A stretch of DNA of 26,294 bases, taken from positions 1-26,294 of the IMG/VR virus record IMGVR_UViG_3300008113_000659. One strand, written 5' to 3'. How positions within the stretch are numbered: the first letter of the stretch is position 1; each line of letters begins with the position of its first letter. Below, in pieces: positions 1 to 11,000 of the stretch. The notes below the pieces were generated by a model. That model was not told where the DNA came from. It saw nothing but the letters and a program-made list of their open reading frames with translations, and searched no databases. A program made the position numbers and the translations under genes. The DNA is from a virus.

Positions 1-3000
1 TTGCTCAGCCGGGCCTGCAATCTTTCCTTGCAACGGATCGACAAGATCGAGATATGCTGTTAGTTGATTTTCTTTCCTACTATAGATATAAGCTTTTTTA
101 ATATTTTCTGTATTTGGTCTTAATGATTCTTCGTGATATACAGACCACGCCGATGATTGATGAGGTTTAGAGTATGCATAAACTTTGCCTTCCTTAGCAT
201 ACGTTCCTGTTTCTTTAGGAGCACCTATCATAATGTTGTTACTGTTAACAGCTATCGAATATCCAAATAAATCTGATTGATCGTTCGATGTCGACGAATT
301 TAATGTTTCAGCAAAAATAAAATTATTGTTAAGTCGTTCAAACACATCTACTCTACCAGCATCAATTTGAATGTCTACTATTCTTAATGTACCATTATCA
401 ATTGTTGTAGGAGTTTCTTGAACAGCAGATTCTGGGTTGTTTACATAGCCGGTTAATATTTCAGAATAGATATCAAACGTTGTTCCAATTTCAGAATCGC
501 CGTTAGCAGAAAATATTGCAAGGTTATCATTGTCTAATAACTTAACAGTTCTACCAAATTTTTCCGCTTCTTCTTTTTGGTTACTAAAAATAGTTTGTTG
601 TAAAGCAAATGTATTTCCTGAATAAACATAAACTTTTCCAGAATTAACATTTAGCGTATCACTCGATGGTGCGCCCACTATAAGTGTCTTAGCATCGTTA
701 GACAATGTTATAGAAAATCCAAACTGATCTCCGGCGGCTTCTCCAGTCAATGTTTGAATTCGAGTATACCCTGCTGACGTTAATTCGTATATATAAACTG
801 CTCCGCGATTGTTACTATAACCCGGAGCTGATATTACAAGAACTTCACTATCTTCTGATATTGCTAAGTCATACCCAAACAGATCATTTGGGGCGGACCC
901 TACAAGCACATCATTGTATCCATTATACCATCCAGCTGGGCTATCAGATACATACTCATACAAATAAACTTTTCCTCTAAGTTTATATTGACTCAGTGCA
1001 GGATCAGTATAATCTTCTAGTGCTGTTACAGCTAGAACACGACTTGTAAAGACTGATTTCCAACCAAACTTTTCGTTTGCTAAAGGAGTAGGACTAACAA
1101 TAATCTCATCAACATCCCATGACACTGACGTAGTTTTGTAGTAAATCCCCACATATCCTTGATTAGTAAGACCGCTAGAATTAACATCTGAGGCAGTATA
1201 TGCTGAAATAGCAACAAAACTACCTTGAGGATTAAACGAGATATAATTTCCAAAGTTCATGTTTACTAAACTTGAAACAGAATCTCTAGGTAAAAGTTCA
1301 GAGGCAGCTACCCATGTGTTAGATGCTTTAGCATAAACAAGTACTTTTGATTCTGCGGTTGAAACAAATGCTACACTATCAGTTGGAGATAGCGACACAC
1401 TTGTTCCATATTGAGAATTAGGAGCAGGACTTACAGTGTTTAAAGTATTTTGTGCAAAGACTTGTTGATTTTTGTACACAGAATATTTTGAATTTCCGTT
1501 ATTGTCTGCCCATAAAAGTTCAGAAGTTTTTATAACTTTTGGAATAATATTATTAGCATTGTCAATGTGATTAACTCTTGCAGATTTAAATTCATAAACT
1601 AAAATCTTTGAACTATCTTCAAAAGGATCTTGCCAGTTTTTAATAACTGTTGATATTTTTATTTCTCGTAAACTAACAGACGTAACCTTATAAAATCCTA
1701 CAATACTAGTAGCATTTTCTATTCCGATAATATCCCCAGGTTGAACTTCTGGTATTAAATCTGTTTTAATAGTTAACACATTACTAGCATAACTTATAGT
1801 TTGTACTGTAAATCTTGCCTTTGTAAACCTGTAAACATTCCAGTGGTTTGGTTTAGGGTTTAGTGGATCCGAGTAATCTAGAGATGTATCAAATCCACAC
1901 CAAACGTAATCACCTTCTTTAAAATCACTTATGTCTTCAGTTAATATGTCGTTTAGAGAATCTAAATTTAATTTTACATCTTCATAACGCACATACCCTG
2001 CAGACCTTAAAAATTCTTTTGTACCTTCTGTAGACCACAGATCATTCGAATACCCTAACGGTTTAATATAGATATCTGTAGGAATTTGTCTATAAACAAA
2101 ATCAATTTTACTAGGATCAATAAAATTAACAAGTTCAAAAGGTTGAGGGTTTAATTTAAATCTTGACTCGTCTAGTTTAAATTCAATTTCTTTATACGAA
2201 TCAACTGCTCCATAGTTTCCAACTCTGATAGCCCATTCTTCATTAAAAGTTAAACTTTCTTGATTATCAGCACTAAGTACATCAAAAAGTTTATTAAACA
2301 CATTTTGTGTACCTTTTTCAATAATCATTCCTTGATAAAACTTATATTGACTAACGTCATCATTAATAATATTTTCAAGGTATTGACGCTTTTGATATCC
2401 AATTAAATGCTGGGCCATTTTTTGCTGTCCCGCATCAAAGTTATCAGAATCAAGACTATAAAAATCTCCAAATTGTAATATTTTATATTCCCAGTTTGGT
2501 AATAATTTTGCCTCTGGTGCTTGCTCTAATAATATCCAGTCTGTAGAGTTAAACGACTCTACACCAGGTAAAAATTTACTTGCTGTATAGAAATATTCTT
2601 TATGTTTAACTATTTCACCAATGTTATAATCAGTCCATTGATCCCATACATTTATTCTAGCATCATCAAATATAAATCCAGGAGCATTATAACCACCGTT
2701 CCAAGTTGATGAAATGTAACCAATTACTTTGATACGTTCTTGTCGATATCCAGGTTCTTGATCGTAAATTACATCATTAAATAACGTTCTATTATCAAGC
2801 AATAACACATGTTCTTTTTGTATCAAATATAATGTTGCTCCATAGATACCGTGGTTGGTATTCTTTGGTGTTAATACAAATTCGTTTTCATTTCTAAATG
2901 TGTTTGCAAACTCGTCGTCAAGTTTTTGACCGTCAACACGGAATACTTTGTATTCAAAGAAATTATCTTTTATGTCATTAACAACGGCATACGATGTCTT

Positions 3001-6000
3001 TAAAACAAGATTATTTGCTGCAGGGCTCAAAGAAATAATTGCACCTTCAGACCAGTTCTGTGTAGTCCAGAATAAAAATTCTTTTATTGCAGATTCCCAG
3101 TTATCAACATTTTTAAGATTTGTGTTAAATCCATCAAACACAAATCCTTGTTCTTCAAGATAACGTCCATAACCTTGAAGGAAGTCAACTACTTCTTGAA
3201 CTGAAGAAAATTTTGTACCATAACTTAAAAATAACTCTGTACTAGTATCAAATGCTTTTCTTAATTCAGCGTCTCGACCTCCAGTCATAGGAAGCTCTGG
3301 TAAACGTTGATAATACGCATTATCAAAAGTGTCGCCTGTTTGATGACTGACTTTTACTCTATAATACTGACCGTTAGATCGAATTAATTTTCCAGACGCA
3401 TAGTATTTGCCACTTGCCCAGTTTAAGAAACTTTCTGAAATTCCACCTACATTAATAGTTCGCCCTGGCAAAGTATAAGGATAGTATATAAAATAAGGAC
3501 TATCAACATTATACCCTCTAACTTCGTAACCGTCAGCGTATTTTGTAATTGCAACACCACTATAATTAATTTTTTTAATCGGACTTGAAGTGTTTGCAAC
3601 AACGTTATAATTTTCATCAGGAATAAACACGCCTCCTGAACTAGCAACATTTTTACTATCTAAGATAAGTCTAAATTTTTCTTTAGATGTAAATCCGCCA
3701 AGCTTAGATCCCATTTGCATCTGAAGATTTTTTAAATCAAACTTGTACTGTGTATACAACTGTTCAGTTTCAGATGTGAGGTAATCAACTATCCAGTTAA
3801 TAATTCCAGATGTTATAACTCTATCTGTGCTGTTACTTGTTGATGGAATAATTAAATCTGCTAATCTAATTCGTAGTTGAGTTTCTGTATAAACCAACTG
3901 ATCGTTTTTATTCTTAATAATTCTACTTCTATCTAATGTTCTTCCTAAAACTGAATTCGGTTGCATTAGAATTGCAGAATAAATTACTGCAAATGGATAA
4001 TAACTACTGCGTCTCCATGCTGATTCAACTGGGCCAATGTCTCCAAATACATAATAGCCTTCGGGTGTTTCTTTAATAAACCCTTGTGTAAAACCAATAA
4101 TATAAGGATCAATCAAGCTACCGTTTTCATCAACAGGTGTACCTTTTTCTAAAATTGTTTTTGCAAAATTTGTTCTAGTTCTAATAGGGACCCCTGGTTC
4201 TCTTACTGTGCCAGTTTTAATGTCTTCCCATAAGACATAGTTGTTATTTGTATACGGTGCTGGACCGTACACAGTGTCCCACCATTTTGGTTTTATACTG
4301 AATCCTAAACATTCCCATGGATGTGTATGAGGTCTATCAGTGTCCAGTGTCCATTTGTAAATACCTCTCCAGAATGCAGGGGCATCAGTTTCGTCTGGTA
4401 GGAAGTTATCTCGATAATTCCATGTAAACGGATCTAATCGATTCCACAAATCGTTATTTTGTTTTGTATAATCTTGCGGAATGTTAGCTGTCCACTGGAA
4501 GAAAAATTGACTTAATATTTGTTCAACTTCTTGTTTAGAATATAAAGTTTCTCTTGAATATCCTGGAATGTATTGATGAATGTCAAATATTTGTGGGTCG
4601 TACTTAACTTTAATATTATTAAAAATTCTCATCTCTAGTTCGAGAATGAGGTCATCTCTATAATCATTGAACGCTATTGTGATACTACCATCATGACCTT
4701 GTATAACTTTTACCGGATCTAGATAGGTATCATCGATATATATCTTTGGTTCATATAATGGATATAAACCTAGTTTAGTAGGTGTAGCTGGGCAGTAAGC
4801 ACCATCTGTCGATTCGTATTCAAATGTTTCAATAATGTCATCTTCTGTTAGAGTAACAGAATCTGATATTGTAAAAAAGACATCGTCACTAAACTCATAA
4901 TCTCTACCGTGTAACAATTGATTACCATTTAAATAAATGTTCACAGCTTTATTAGAAAGAGTGTTTAAATTAAAAGGAGCCGACAACGGATATGATTTTA
5001 CCCTAGGATCTAAAACTATATACTCAATTCTTTTTCCGCCTGAATATCCAAACATATCAGAAAGATAATATGTCTGTGTTTTAGTCTTATCTTTAAATAA
5101 AGTTTCTAAAATAAAATCAACATGACGCTTAGGATCTGTATCAATGCCTGACTCTGAAGCAAATGTTATAAAAGCTCTCTTAAATTTACCATAGTCGTTT
5201 GTGGCAGCACTTAATGCCTTAAACGCATTTCCAACTTTTGATCCTAAATGATAAAGACTAAAATTTAAAGGACCAGTATGTTGTACAAATCTAGTGCCGT
5301 AAGGTGTAATATTTCCTAAATTTCTAATGTTATTGTTTCCTGGAAAGACTCCTTCAAATCCAGGTAAATTTTCTACTATTGAATTTACATGATCAATAAC
5401 CTGCCCTAAAGTAAATTCTAAAATATTATTATTTTGAGGATTATTTTGTAAACTTATCGGTATTTCATAATAACCGTTTTGATTTTTTGGCTGGTTAGCA
5501 TAACACTTTAGTGTTACTACATCAGACGGGGAAATATCCCCGTCTATAAACTTTACATATTTTCTAATAGGACCATCAAGAACAACAAATGTGTTTTTGT
5601 TTTTACGAACACCGTTAACATATGCCTTTACTTCTAAATCTATTAACTGTTCTTTAAAGTCAAATACATCAATAGGAAAATCATTTAAAACAAGTTCTGT
5701 TGAGCCATTTGGTAATACTCTAGATTCTTCTTTGAAAACTCTTACTATTCCTTGACTATTTTCAATAAACGATTTAGTCCAACCATTAACATATTCAAAT
5801 CTATTTAGGTCAAATATTTTTCTTAAATAACCAACATTTGTATTTTTAAATAATCGCTGAGCTGCTATTTTATAACTAAAACTATCTGCTAACAAATTAA
5901 ATTCAAAAACTATGTCTCCAGTATTATTAATGTTTTGATACGATAGTGGAAATTTTAATTCTGTATCAACTGCTCCGGTACCAATTTTATAAGAAAAAAT

Positions 6001-8013
6001 CTTTGAGCCTTGAAAGCTTGATCCATCGTATACACTAATATCACTATAGCTTTTTTCATTTTCATCAAAAATGTCAAACAAGGGAGGTTGATTAGTATAC
6101 TGTTTGTATTGACCTAATGTCCACTTAGATCCATTGTACCAAAACATTCTTCCTTGATTAGTAGCACCTAATTTAATTAATACTGTTTCGTATTCTAAAG
6201 GAACAGTATCTTCATCTTCAACAAGATTAATCTGACGACGTAATCCGGCAAAAACTTCAAGTTTGTGAATTCCTGTACCAACAGCAAAGATATCAATTTT
6301 ATTTGCAAAATTTTTGTCTGCAAATAATCTGATCTTTTTTGAGTCAACTACAGAAACATAATATACTTGTCTGTTATCTAAACCTTCTATTGTTTCATTT
6401 CCGTTAATAAGATAGGTAACTTGATTACCTGTTACTAATCCGTGTTCTTGATCAAACGTAATAACATCGTTAACAATGTCAATACTACTAAAGGCATTGA
6501 AGTCAATCTGACGGCCTGGCAAGGTTATAGTAATAAAATTTACTTTAAAAATTTTACCATTGACATATCGATCAGTATCTGCTGTAAACAATACACGCAT
6601 ACCGTCTGTAAGCGGAATACCATCAATGTTATAGCCTAATGTGCCTTCAATTGTTGAAAACACATCGGTAGTAAATGTATCAATAACATCTACGTTTTTC
6701 TTTGCTTTATGACCAAAGTTAAAAAGTTTTAAGCCTTCGTCAAATTCAATAATTGGTCTAATCGCACGTTGAGTTTGGTCAAATTCCGGAACAACATTTT
6801 GAGCTTGCGCTGCTGCTAAAATCACATCTTGATGGAACCAACGATTATATCTAGACCATTGATTTCTATCAATACTAGATCTATTAATAACTACATAATC
6901 TTTTTCTTTTGGAAACGAAGTTAGTGTACTAAATGGAGATTTATCAAACGGTTCGTCATCAAATAATAATGCACGTTCTTCTGTATAGCTGCTGATAATT
7001 TCTAAATCGTCTTCGTTTACTAATTTAATTGCAGTGCCAACACCTTCAACATACCAGTATCCTTCATTGTAAATTTCAGGAGTCACACGGCCAGCAAATG
7101 AAACTTTCATTCCATTTGCCAAAGCAATTCCGTTGCTTAAAGTATATGTTTTCTTACCTAAAACATCAGCACCAACATCTAAGAAACTGTTTTCATCGAT
7201 GTCTTTAATTTCAAAAGCGCCGCCAGTGTTAGCATCAGCTTCGCTAACATAATACAATACATCTGGAGCATTTGACAATACAGTAAATGTAATAATACCA
7301 TTAGTTACGCTAGAAGCAGAGACGCCGTCAACATACTTGTCTAAACTACCGGCTACTCGTCTTGTCTTAATTGTAAAAGGATTATTAGGAGAGTCAATTA
7401 CAAAATTATATGTTTGACCCCTATATAGTGTTAATATCGGATTCCTAGTTAAACCGTCAGGGGTGAATAAAAATGCGTAATTGTCGTCTTCATCAACTAC
7501 AGACACTGTATACGTACTCTCAATTGCTTGTTGTTGGCCTTGTATTTCAATAGGAGTAGGTCCATAAGGCAACCAGTAATATTGTTGAAAGTTTACAAAT
7601 TTATCCCAATTAATATGGGGATTCCAACTATAAAATTCTTCTTTATTAAGACGTGCATGATTATTAACAACTCCGCCTTGTGTTTCTATATGATTAATAT
7701 GATCAATATAATCTTTATAAAAGTTTACATTATCTAATTCATCTTTAATAACTGCTACAGGTTCTAGTTGGTAATTTTGACGATCGCTATCAGATGCTGA
7801 AATATATACATCGTTAGCTGTAGAAGCTTTAGCATTTCTTCTTCCAACAAATCCAGATAGTTTTTTAACAGTACCTGGCTGAGTAAGTTGATCTAATGTA
7901 GCAGATAAAAACTTTTTATTAGCATCTGTTCTAAAAAAACGAGGCAGAAGATCAGAAGATTTTCTATTAGAATTATTAGAAGTTGGAAGGCCTGATTCGT
8001 TTTGAGTATCCAT
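1..8013 (-). CDS. Giant virion structural (baseplate-associated) protein, gp7 position, FG-GAP propeller; 3' end outside window
   Basis: An open minus-strand frame runs from an ATG at 8013-8011 to the left edge: 2671 codons with no stop found, and the same frame at both ends. Its ATG overlaps the gp6 stop by one base (TAATG), implying translational coupling. The N-terminus (MDTQNESGLP, then LLPRFFRTDANKKF near residue 23 and YYWLPYGP near residue 150) resembles a very large structural protein that follows gp6 in marine T4-like phages. T4 itself has gp7 (about 1030 residues) at this position, so by synteny this is a baseplate wedge or fibre-type component; homology to T4 gp7 is not shown. Residues about 2200-2615 contain seven FG-GAP repeats. 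The last visible residues (LVDPLQGKIAGPAEQ) show the protein continues. Expected to be late-expressed and in the virion. It could instead be annotated as a tail-fibre or adhesion protein. Confidence 0.85.
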   Translation of the reverse strand, partial: MDTQNESGLPTSNNSNRKSSDLLPRFFRTDANKKFLSATLDQLTQPGTVKKLSGFVGRRNAKASTANDVYISASDSDRQNYQLEPVAVIKDELDNVNFYKDYIDHINHIETQGGVVNNHARLNKEEFYSWNPHINWDKFVNFQQYYWLPYGPTPIEIQGQQQAIESTYTVSVVDEDDNYAFLFTPDGLTRNPILTLYRGQTYNFVIDSPNNPFTIKTRRVAGSLDKYVDGVSASSVTNGIITFTVLSNAPDVLYYVSEADANTGGAFEIKDIDENSFLDVGADVLGKKTYTLSNGIALANGMKVSFAGRVTPEIYNEGYWYVEGVGTAIKLVNEDDLEIISSYTEERALLFDDEPFDKSPFSTLTSFPKEKDYVVINRSSIDRNQWSRYNRWFHQDVILAAAQAQNVVPEFDQTQRAIRPIIEFDEGLKLFNFGHKAKKNVDVIDTFTTDVFSTIEGTLGYNIDGIPLTDGMRVLFTADTDRYVNGKIFKVNFITITLPGRQIDFNAFSSIDIVNDVITFDQEHGLVTGNQVTYLINGNETIEGLDNRQVYYVSVVDSKKIRLFADKNFANKIDIFAVGTGIHKLEVFAGLRRQINLVEDEDTVPLEYETVLIKLGATNQGRMFWYNGSKWTLGQYKQYTNQPPLFDIFDENEKSYSDISVYDGSSFQGSKIFSYKIGTGAVDTELKFPLSYQNINNTGDIVFEFNLLADSFSYKIAAQRLFKNTNVGYLRKIFDLNRFEYVNGWTKSFIENSQGIVRVFKEESRVLPNGSTELVLNDFPIDVFDFKEQLIDLEVKAYVNGVRKNKNTFVVLDGPIRKYVKFIDGDISPSDVVTLKCYANQPKNQNGYYEIPISLQNNPQNNNILEFTLGQVIDHVNSIVENLPGFEGVFPGNNNIRNLGNITPYGTRFVQHTGPLNFSLYHLGSKVGNAFKALSAATNDYGKFKRAFITFASESGIDTDPKRHVDFILETLFKDKTKTQTYYLSDMFGYSGGKRIEYIVLDPRVKSYPLSAPFNLNTLSNKAVNIYLNGNQLLHGRDYEFSDDVFFTISDSVTLTEDDIIETFEYESTDGAYCPATPTKLGLYPLYEPKIYIDDTYLDPVKVIQGHDGSITIAFNDYRDDLILELEMRIFNNIKVKYDPQIFDIHQYIPGYSRETLYSKQEVEQILSQFFFQWTANIPQDYTKQNNDLWNRLDPFTWNYRDNFLPDETDAPAFWRGIYKWTLDTDRPHTHPWECLGFSIKPKWWDTVYGPAPYTNNNYVLWEDIKTGTVREPGVPIRTRTNFAKTILEKGTPVDENGSLIDPYIIGFTQGFIKETPEGYYVFGDIGPVESAWRRSSYYPFAVIYSAILMQPNSVLGRTLDRSRIIKNKNDQLVYTETQLRIRLADLIIPSTSNSTDRVITSGIINWIVDYLTSETEQLYTQYKFDLKNLQMQMGSKLGGFTSKEKFRLILDSKNVASSGGVFIPDENYNVVANTSSPIKKINYSGVAITKYADGYEVRGYNVDSPYFIYYPYTLPGRTINVGGISESFLNWASGKYYASGKLIRSNGQYYRVKVSHQTGDTFDNAYYQRLPELPMTGGRDAELRKAFDTSTELFLSYGTKFSSVQEVVDFLQGYGRYLEEQGFVFDGFNTNLKNVDNWESAIKEFLFWTTQNWSEGAIISLSPAANNLVLKTSYAVVNDIKDNFFEYKVFRVDGQKLDDEFANTFRNENEFVLTPKNTNHGIYGATLYLIQKEHVLLLDNRTLFNDVIYDQEPGYRQERIKVIGYISSTWNGGYNAPGFIFDDARINVWDQWTDYNIGEIVKHKEYFYTASKFLPGVESFNSTDWILLEQAPEAKLLPNWEYKILQFGDFYSLDSDNFDAGQQKMAQHLIGYQKRQYLENIINDDVSQYKFYQGMIIEKGTQNVFNKLFDVLSADNQESLTFNEEWAIRVGNYGAVDSYKEIEFKLDESRFKLNPQPFELVNFIDPSKIDFVYRQIPTDIYIKPLGYSNDLWSTEGTKEFLRSAGYVRYEDVKLNLDSLNDILTEDISDFKEGDYVWCGFDTSLDYSDPLNPKPNHWNVYRFTKARFTVQTISYASNVLTIKTDLIPEVQPGDIIGIENATSIVGFYKVTSVSLREIKISTVIKNWQDPFEDSSKILVYEFKSARVNHIDNANNIIPKVIKTSELLWADNNGNSKYSVYKNQQVFAQNTLNTVSPAPNSQYGTSVSLSPTDSVAFVSTAESKVLVYAKASNTWVAASELLPRDSVSSLVNMNFGNYISFNPQGSFVAISAYTASDVNSSGLTNQGYVGIYYKTTSVSWDVDEIIVSPTPLANEKFGWKSVFTSRVLAVTALEDYTDPALSQYKLRGKVYLYEYVSDSPAGWYNGYNDVLVGSAPNDLFGYDLAISEDSEVLVISAPGYSNNRGAVYIYELTSAGYTRIQTLTGEAAGDQFGFSITLSNDAKTLIVGAPSSDTLNVNSGKVYVYSGNTFALQQTIFSNQKEEAEKFGRTVKLLDNDNLAIFSANGDSEIGTTFDIYSEILTGYVNNPESAVQETPTTIDNGTLRIVDIQIDAGRVDVFERLNNNFIFAETLNSSTSNDQSDLFGYSIAVNSNNIMIGAPKETGTYAKEGKVYAYSKPHQSSAWSVYHEESLRPNTENIKKAYIYSRKENQLTAYLDLVDPLQGKIAGPAEQ
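169..1410 (-). repeat. Seven FG-GAP repeats (integrin-alpha-like beta-propeller)
   Basis: Protein-level repeats inside the giant gene. Each begins with an (F/Y)G dipeptide, runs through an alternating beta strand often ending in a GAP-like motif, and finishes with a (K/A)VYxY strand. The starts read YGTS (1410), FGNY (1254), FGWK (1068), FGYD (879), FGFS (723), FGRT (558) and FGYS (267). The clearest copies contain VISAPGYS, IVGAPSSD and MIGAPKET. Spacing is about 52-63 residues, except a 97-residue step between the sixth and seventh. Seven repeats match one seven-bladed propeller as in integrin alpha chains. Such domains usually bind proteins or glycans, so a role in host contact is an inference. 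Confidence 0.85.
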
Positions 8014-11000
8014 TAGTTGTTTCCTGCGCTAGTAATGCTTTGTTGACTATTTGTTGTGATCAAATACGATATTGCACCGTTGCTCTTAATCCTACTTGCT
8101 GTAACAGCTGAAATTATTTCAATGTCGTCAACTGTAGCTCCATTAATAAAAATTTGATCTTTTTCTGATTTAATTTCAAATAAACTACCAAACGTAAGAT
8201 CTGATTGTTTAGGAACTATTAAGAAGTTTGCAAGATTTGGTGCAAGTCTATTCATAACATACGTTGATAGTTCAGTAAAATAAAAATTATCCCCAAAGTC
8301 CCAGTTTTCTAAAGCAAAGAATTCGTTTATTGCTGAAAGAACTTTTGCTTTAATATCATTATCACTGATTACTACTTCAGGGTTTTTTACAACCTTAAAC
8401 GAAGATTGTAAATCTATACTGGCTGTAGAACCAAACAATACTTTATATCTCACCGGATGATAAATTATTTCGTCTGATACTGATTTAATTTTATTAAGTT
8501 CTGTAGATAACATATTATATAAAAAGTCTGTGCTTGGCGGCATAGGCTCTTCTTCAATGCTATTGTTTAGCCACTGTCTAAAAGATTCGTCGTAGTCTTT
8601 AGTTAGAACAAAAATATCAATAATATTTGTTAAACCTGGGTCAATTCTTGATTCGTAATCTGCATTATGAATATACTGAAATTTAATACTATCTCGGCCT
8701 TGATAAACTTTATAATCTAAAGACACTTCAAATGCACCAGTTGTCTTATTCAATCTTTTAACAGTATTAGTATCTATAAAGTAAAAATACTGACCGTCAA
8801 CTTCACTATTAACACTTACAACTGATTGACTTGTTCTAATTTTAACTATCTCTGACGAATTATCAACCCATCTGTAATCTTCTTGATTTTGAGATAGTTG
8901 ATAAAGTTCTTGAACAATATACTTGTTTGTAGGATTTATTGTAGGTGCAACAGTTTCTTCAAAGAGGTTAGGATTATCAACAACGCTGTCATCATCACTG
9001 TCAGCAAATGTTAATTGAATTTTTTTAGTATCAACATAGCCATCAATACCTCTAAATTCTTCTGTTATTTCCCATTCTTTATCATAGGTAAAAGGAATAG
9101 TTAAATCTGGTTCTATGTTTATACTTAAAATTTTTATCTTGTCTTTTACTACAACATTTGACCTAGTGTCATAAATTTTATCGCTAGCATCAAAATAAAA
9201 TCTTAATTGTTTGTCGCTTTCAAAAATATACCGCATTAATCTTGACCTAACAGTATAAAACTCAGTATCTGTAGTAAACAAAATTAACCAACTTGAATCT
9301 AATTGTTGATTAGAAATGTCTCCTTGCTTGCCTAGATTAAAAGAATTAGCAGTATCTAAATTAACTTCAAACACAATCTTCCATGCTCGTGATTCAACAT
9401 CATAACGTAGACCAAATGGTTTATTTGAAAATACTAGATCTACCATAGTGCTAACAGTGTTAGTATCAATTGTTGCTCTAAAAGCAGGAATAATCTGTTT
9501 AATGATCGATCCCGTTGGAATAATGTCGTTTAACACTACAGGGCCAGAGCCGTCTGTAAGAATTCCTGTTAGATTATTTGTACCGTCACCGTATACAGAA
9601 ACTACTTTACACCAAAGTGTAGTACTAGAATTGTAAGGTTTAAGCTGCCCTGATAAGACTGTTTCAATAGTGTTATCATTGCCTAAATCAAAATATTCAG
9701 TTGCGGGATTAGGCACTTCAAATTGAATAAGAGCACCCGGAGTCATAAAACGCAACACCGTACTTGTATAAGTTCCAGTCTTATAAGGTGTTAAGGGAGC
9801 ACCGGGAGTATTGTCAGCAATAAAACCAGTTGACTGATTTGTTTCACTTGTACGGGCAAACCATTTTACGTTTAACGATTCTGTAGCAATACGAGTAAAT
9901 TTTGAATAGTAAAAATCTCGTAATTGTTTTGATTTTAAAATTTCTACAACATTATTATAAATGACTGCTTCAATATCTGTTTTAGTATTATAATTAAATC
10001 TAAAACTGTCAGTATATTCTTCTTTGAATAAAACACCGTCATCAGCAAACAAATTTGTTTTACTGTATTTGCCAGTTGGGTCAACTAGATCAAAATAACG
10101 ACTAATACCACTAGCTGTACGATTTACTGATTTAATTTTAATAACTTGTTGATTTACATTTAAAGGACTAATGTTATAATCCTCGCCAGTAATCATTCTA
10201 TTTTGAGTATAATAGGTAGCTGGAGCATTAGCTTTGATAGAATCATTTGATTCAGGCTCTGAAGAGTTAGCTACAGAATTTGTTAAGCTTACAGTAACAG
10301 ATAAAGTTTCAAACTGATTTAAATTTGAAACGTAAGGAATATCAATTGTAACGTTTCTTATGTCCCTAGGATTAATTGTATACGTTACACCAGCACTTTG
10401 TCTGTAATATATTCTAAAATTACCTCTAGGTAAAGTTCCAAAAACGCCATCACTAAACCCTAAACTAACAGCATCATTAGTTCTAGAAATAACAGTATAA
10501 ATGTTCCTAATGTTTTTCTTTAAACTATTATAAATTGTATTATTGCCTTCTAAGGCAGAAATCTTTGCCCAGTACTCAGATTCTAAATTTTGACTATCTA
10601 ATTTGTAAAGCCATACATCATCATTATTAATATTAAAAGCATTAATATCAATAATTTCATTACTACTAGGTTGATCAATAGTAAAAGCACCTTGACTTAA
10701 AATGCCCTGTTTAAAATGTACGAAAAATCCAGTATTAGAACTACCGTTTCCTTTACCATCATTTCGGTATATGAAAGCCATACGATTGCCTACCGCAGGT
10801 GGTTCTTCGTAGATATATTCTTGATCTTTAAAAGTGCTTGATACAATTTCAAACTGTAAATTTCTACCATCTACTGACTTAGTAAATGAGTAAACTGGTA
10901 CATCAGTATTACTAGCTTGAAATCTATATTGTTCTGTAGGTATACCATAGATTATACCTTTATCGTCAGGGTTACCAAATTGTCGCGTGGCGGGAAGTGC

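Noticed and set aside
3447-3650. Open frame of 67 codons on the minus strand
   Set aside because: It lies in another frame within the giant structural gene, has low-complexity Leu/Ile-rich content from AT-rich DNA, and no ribosome site.
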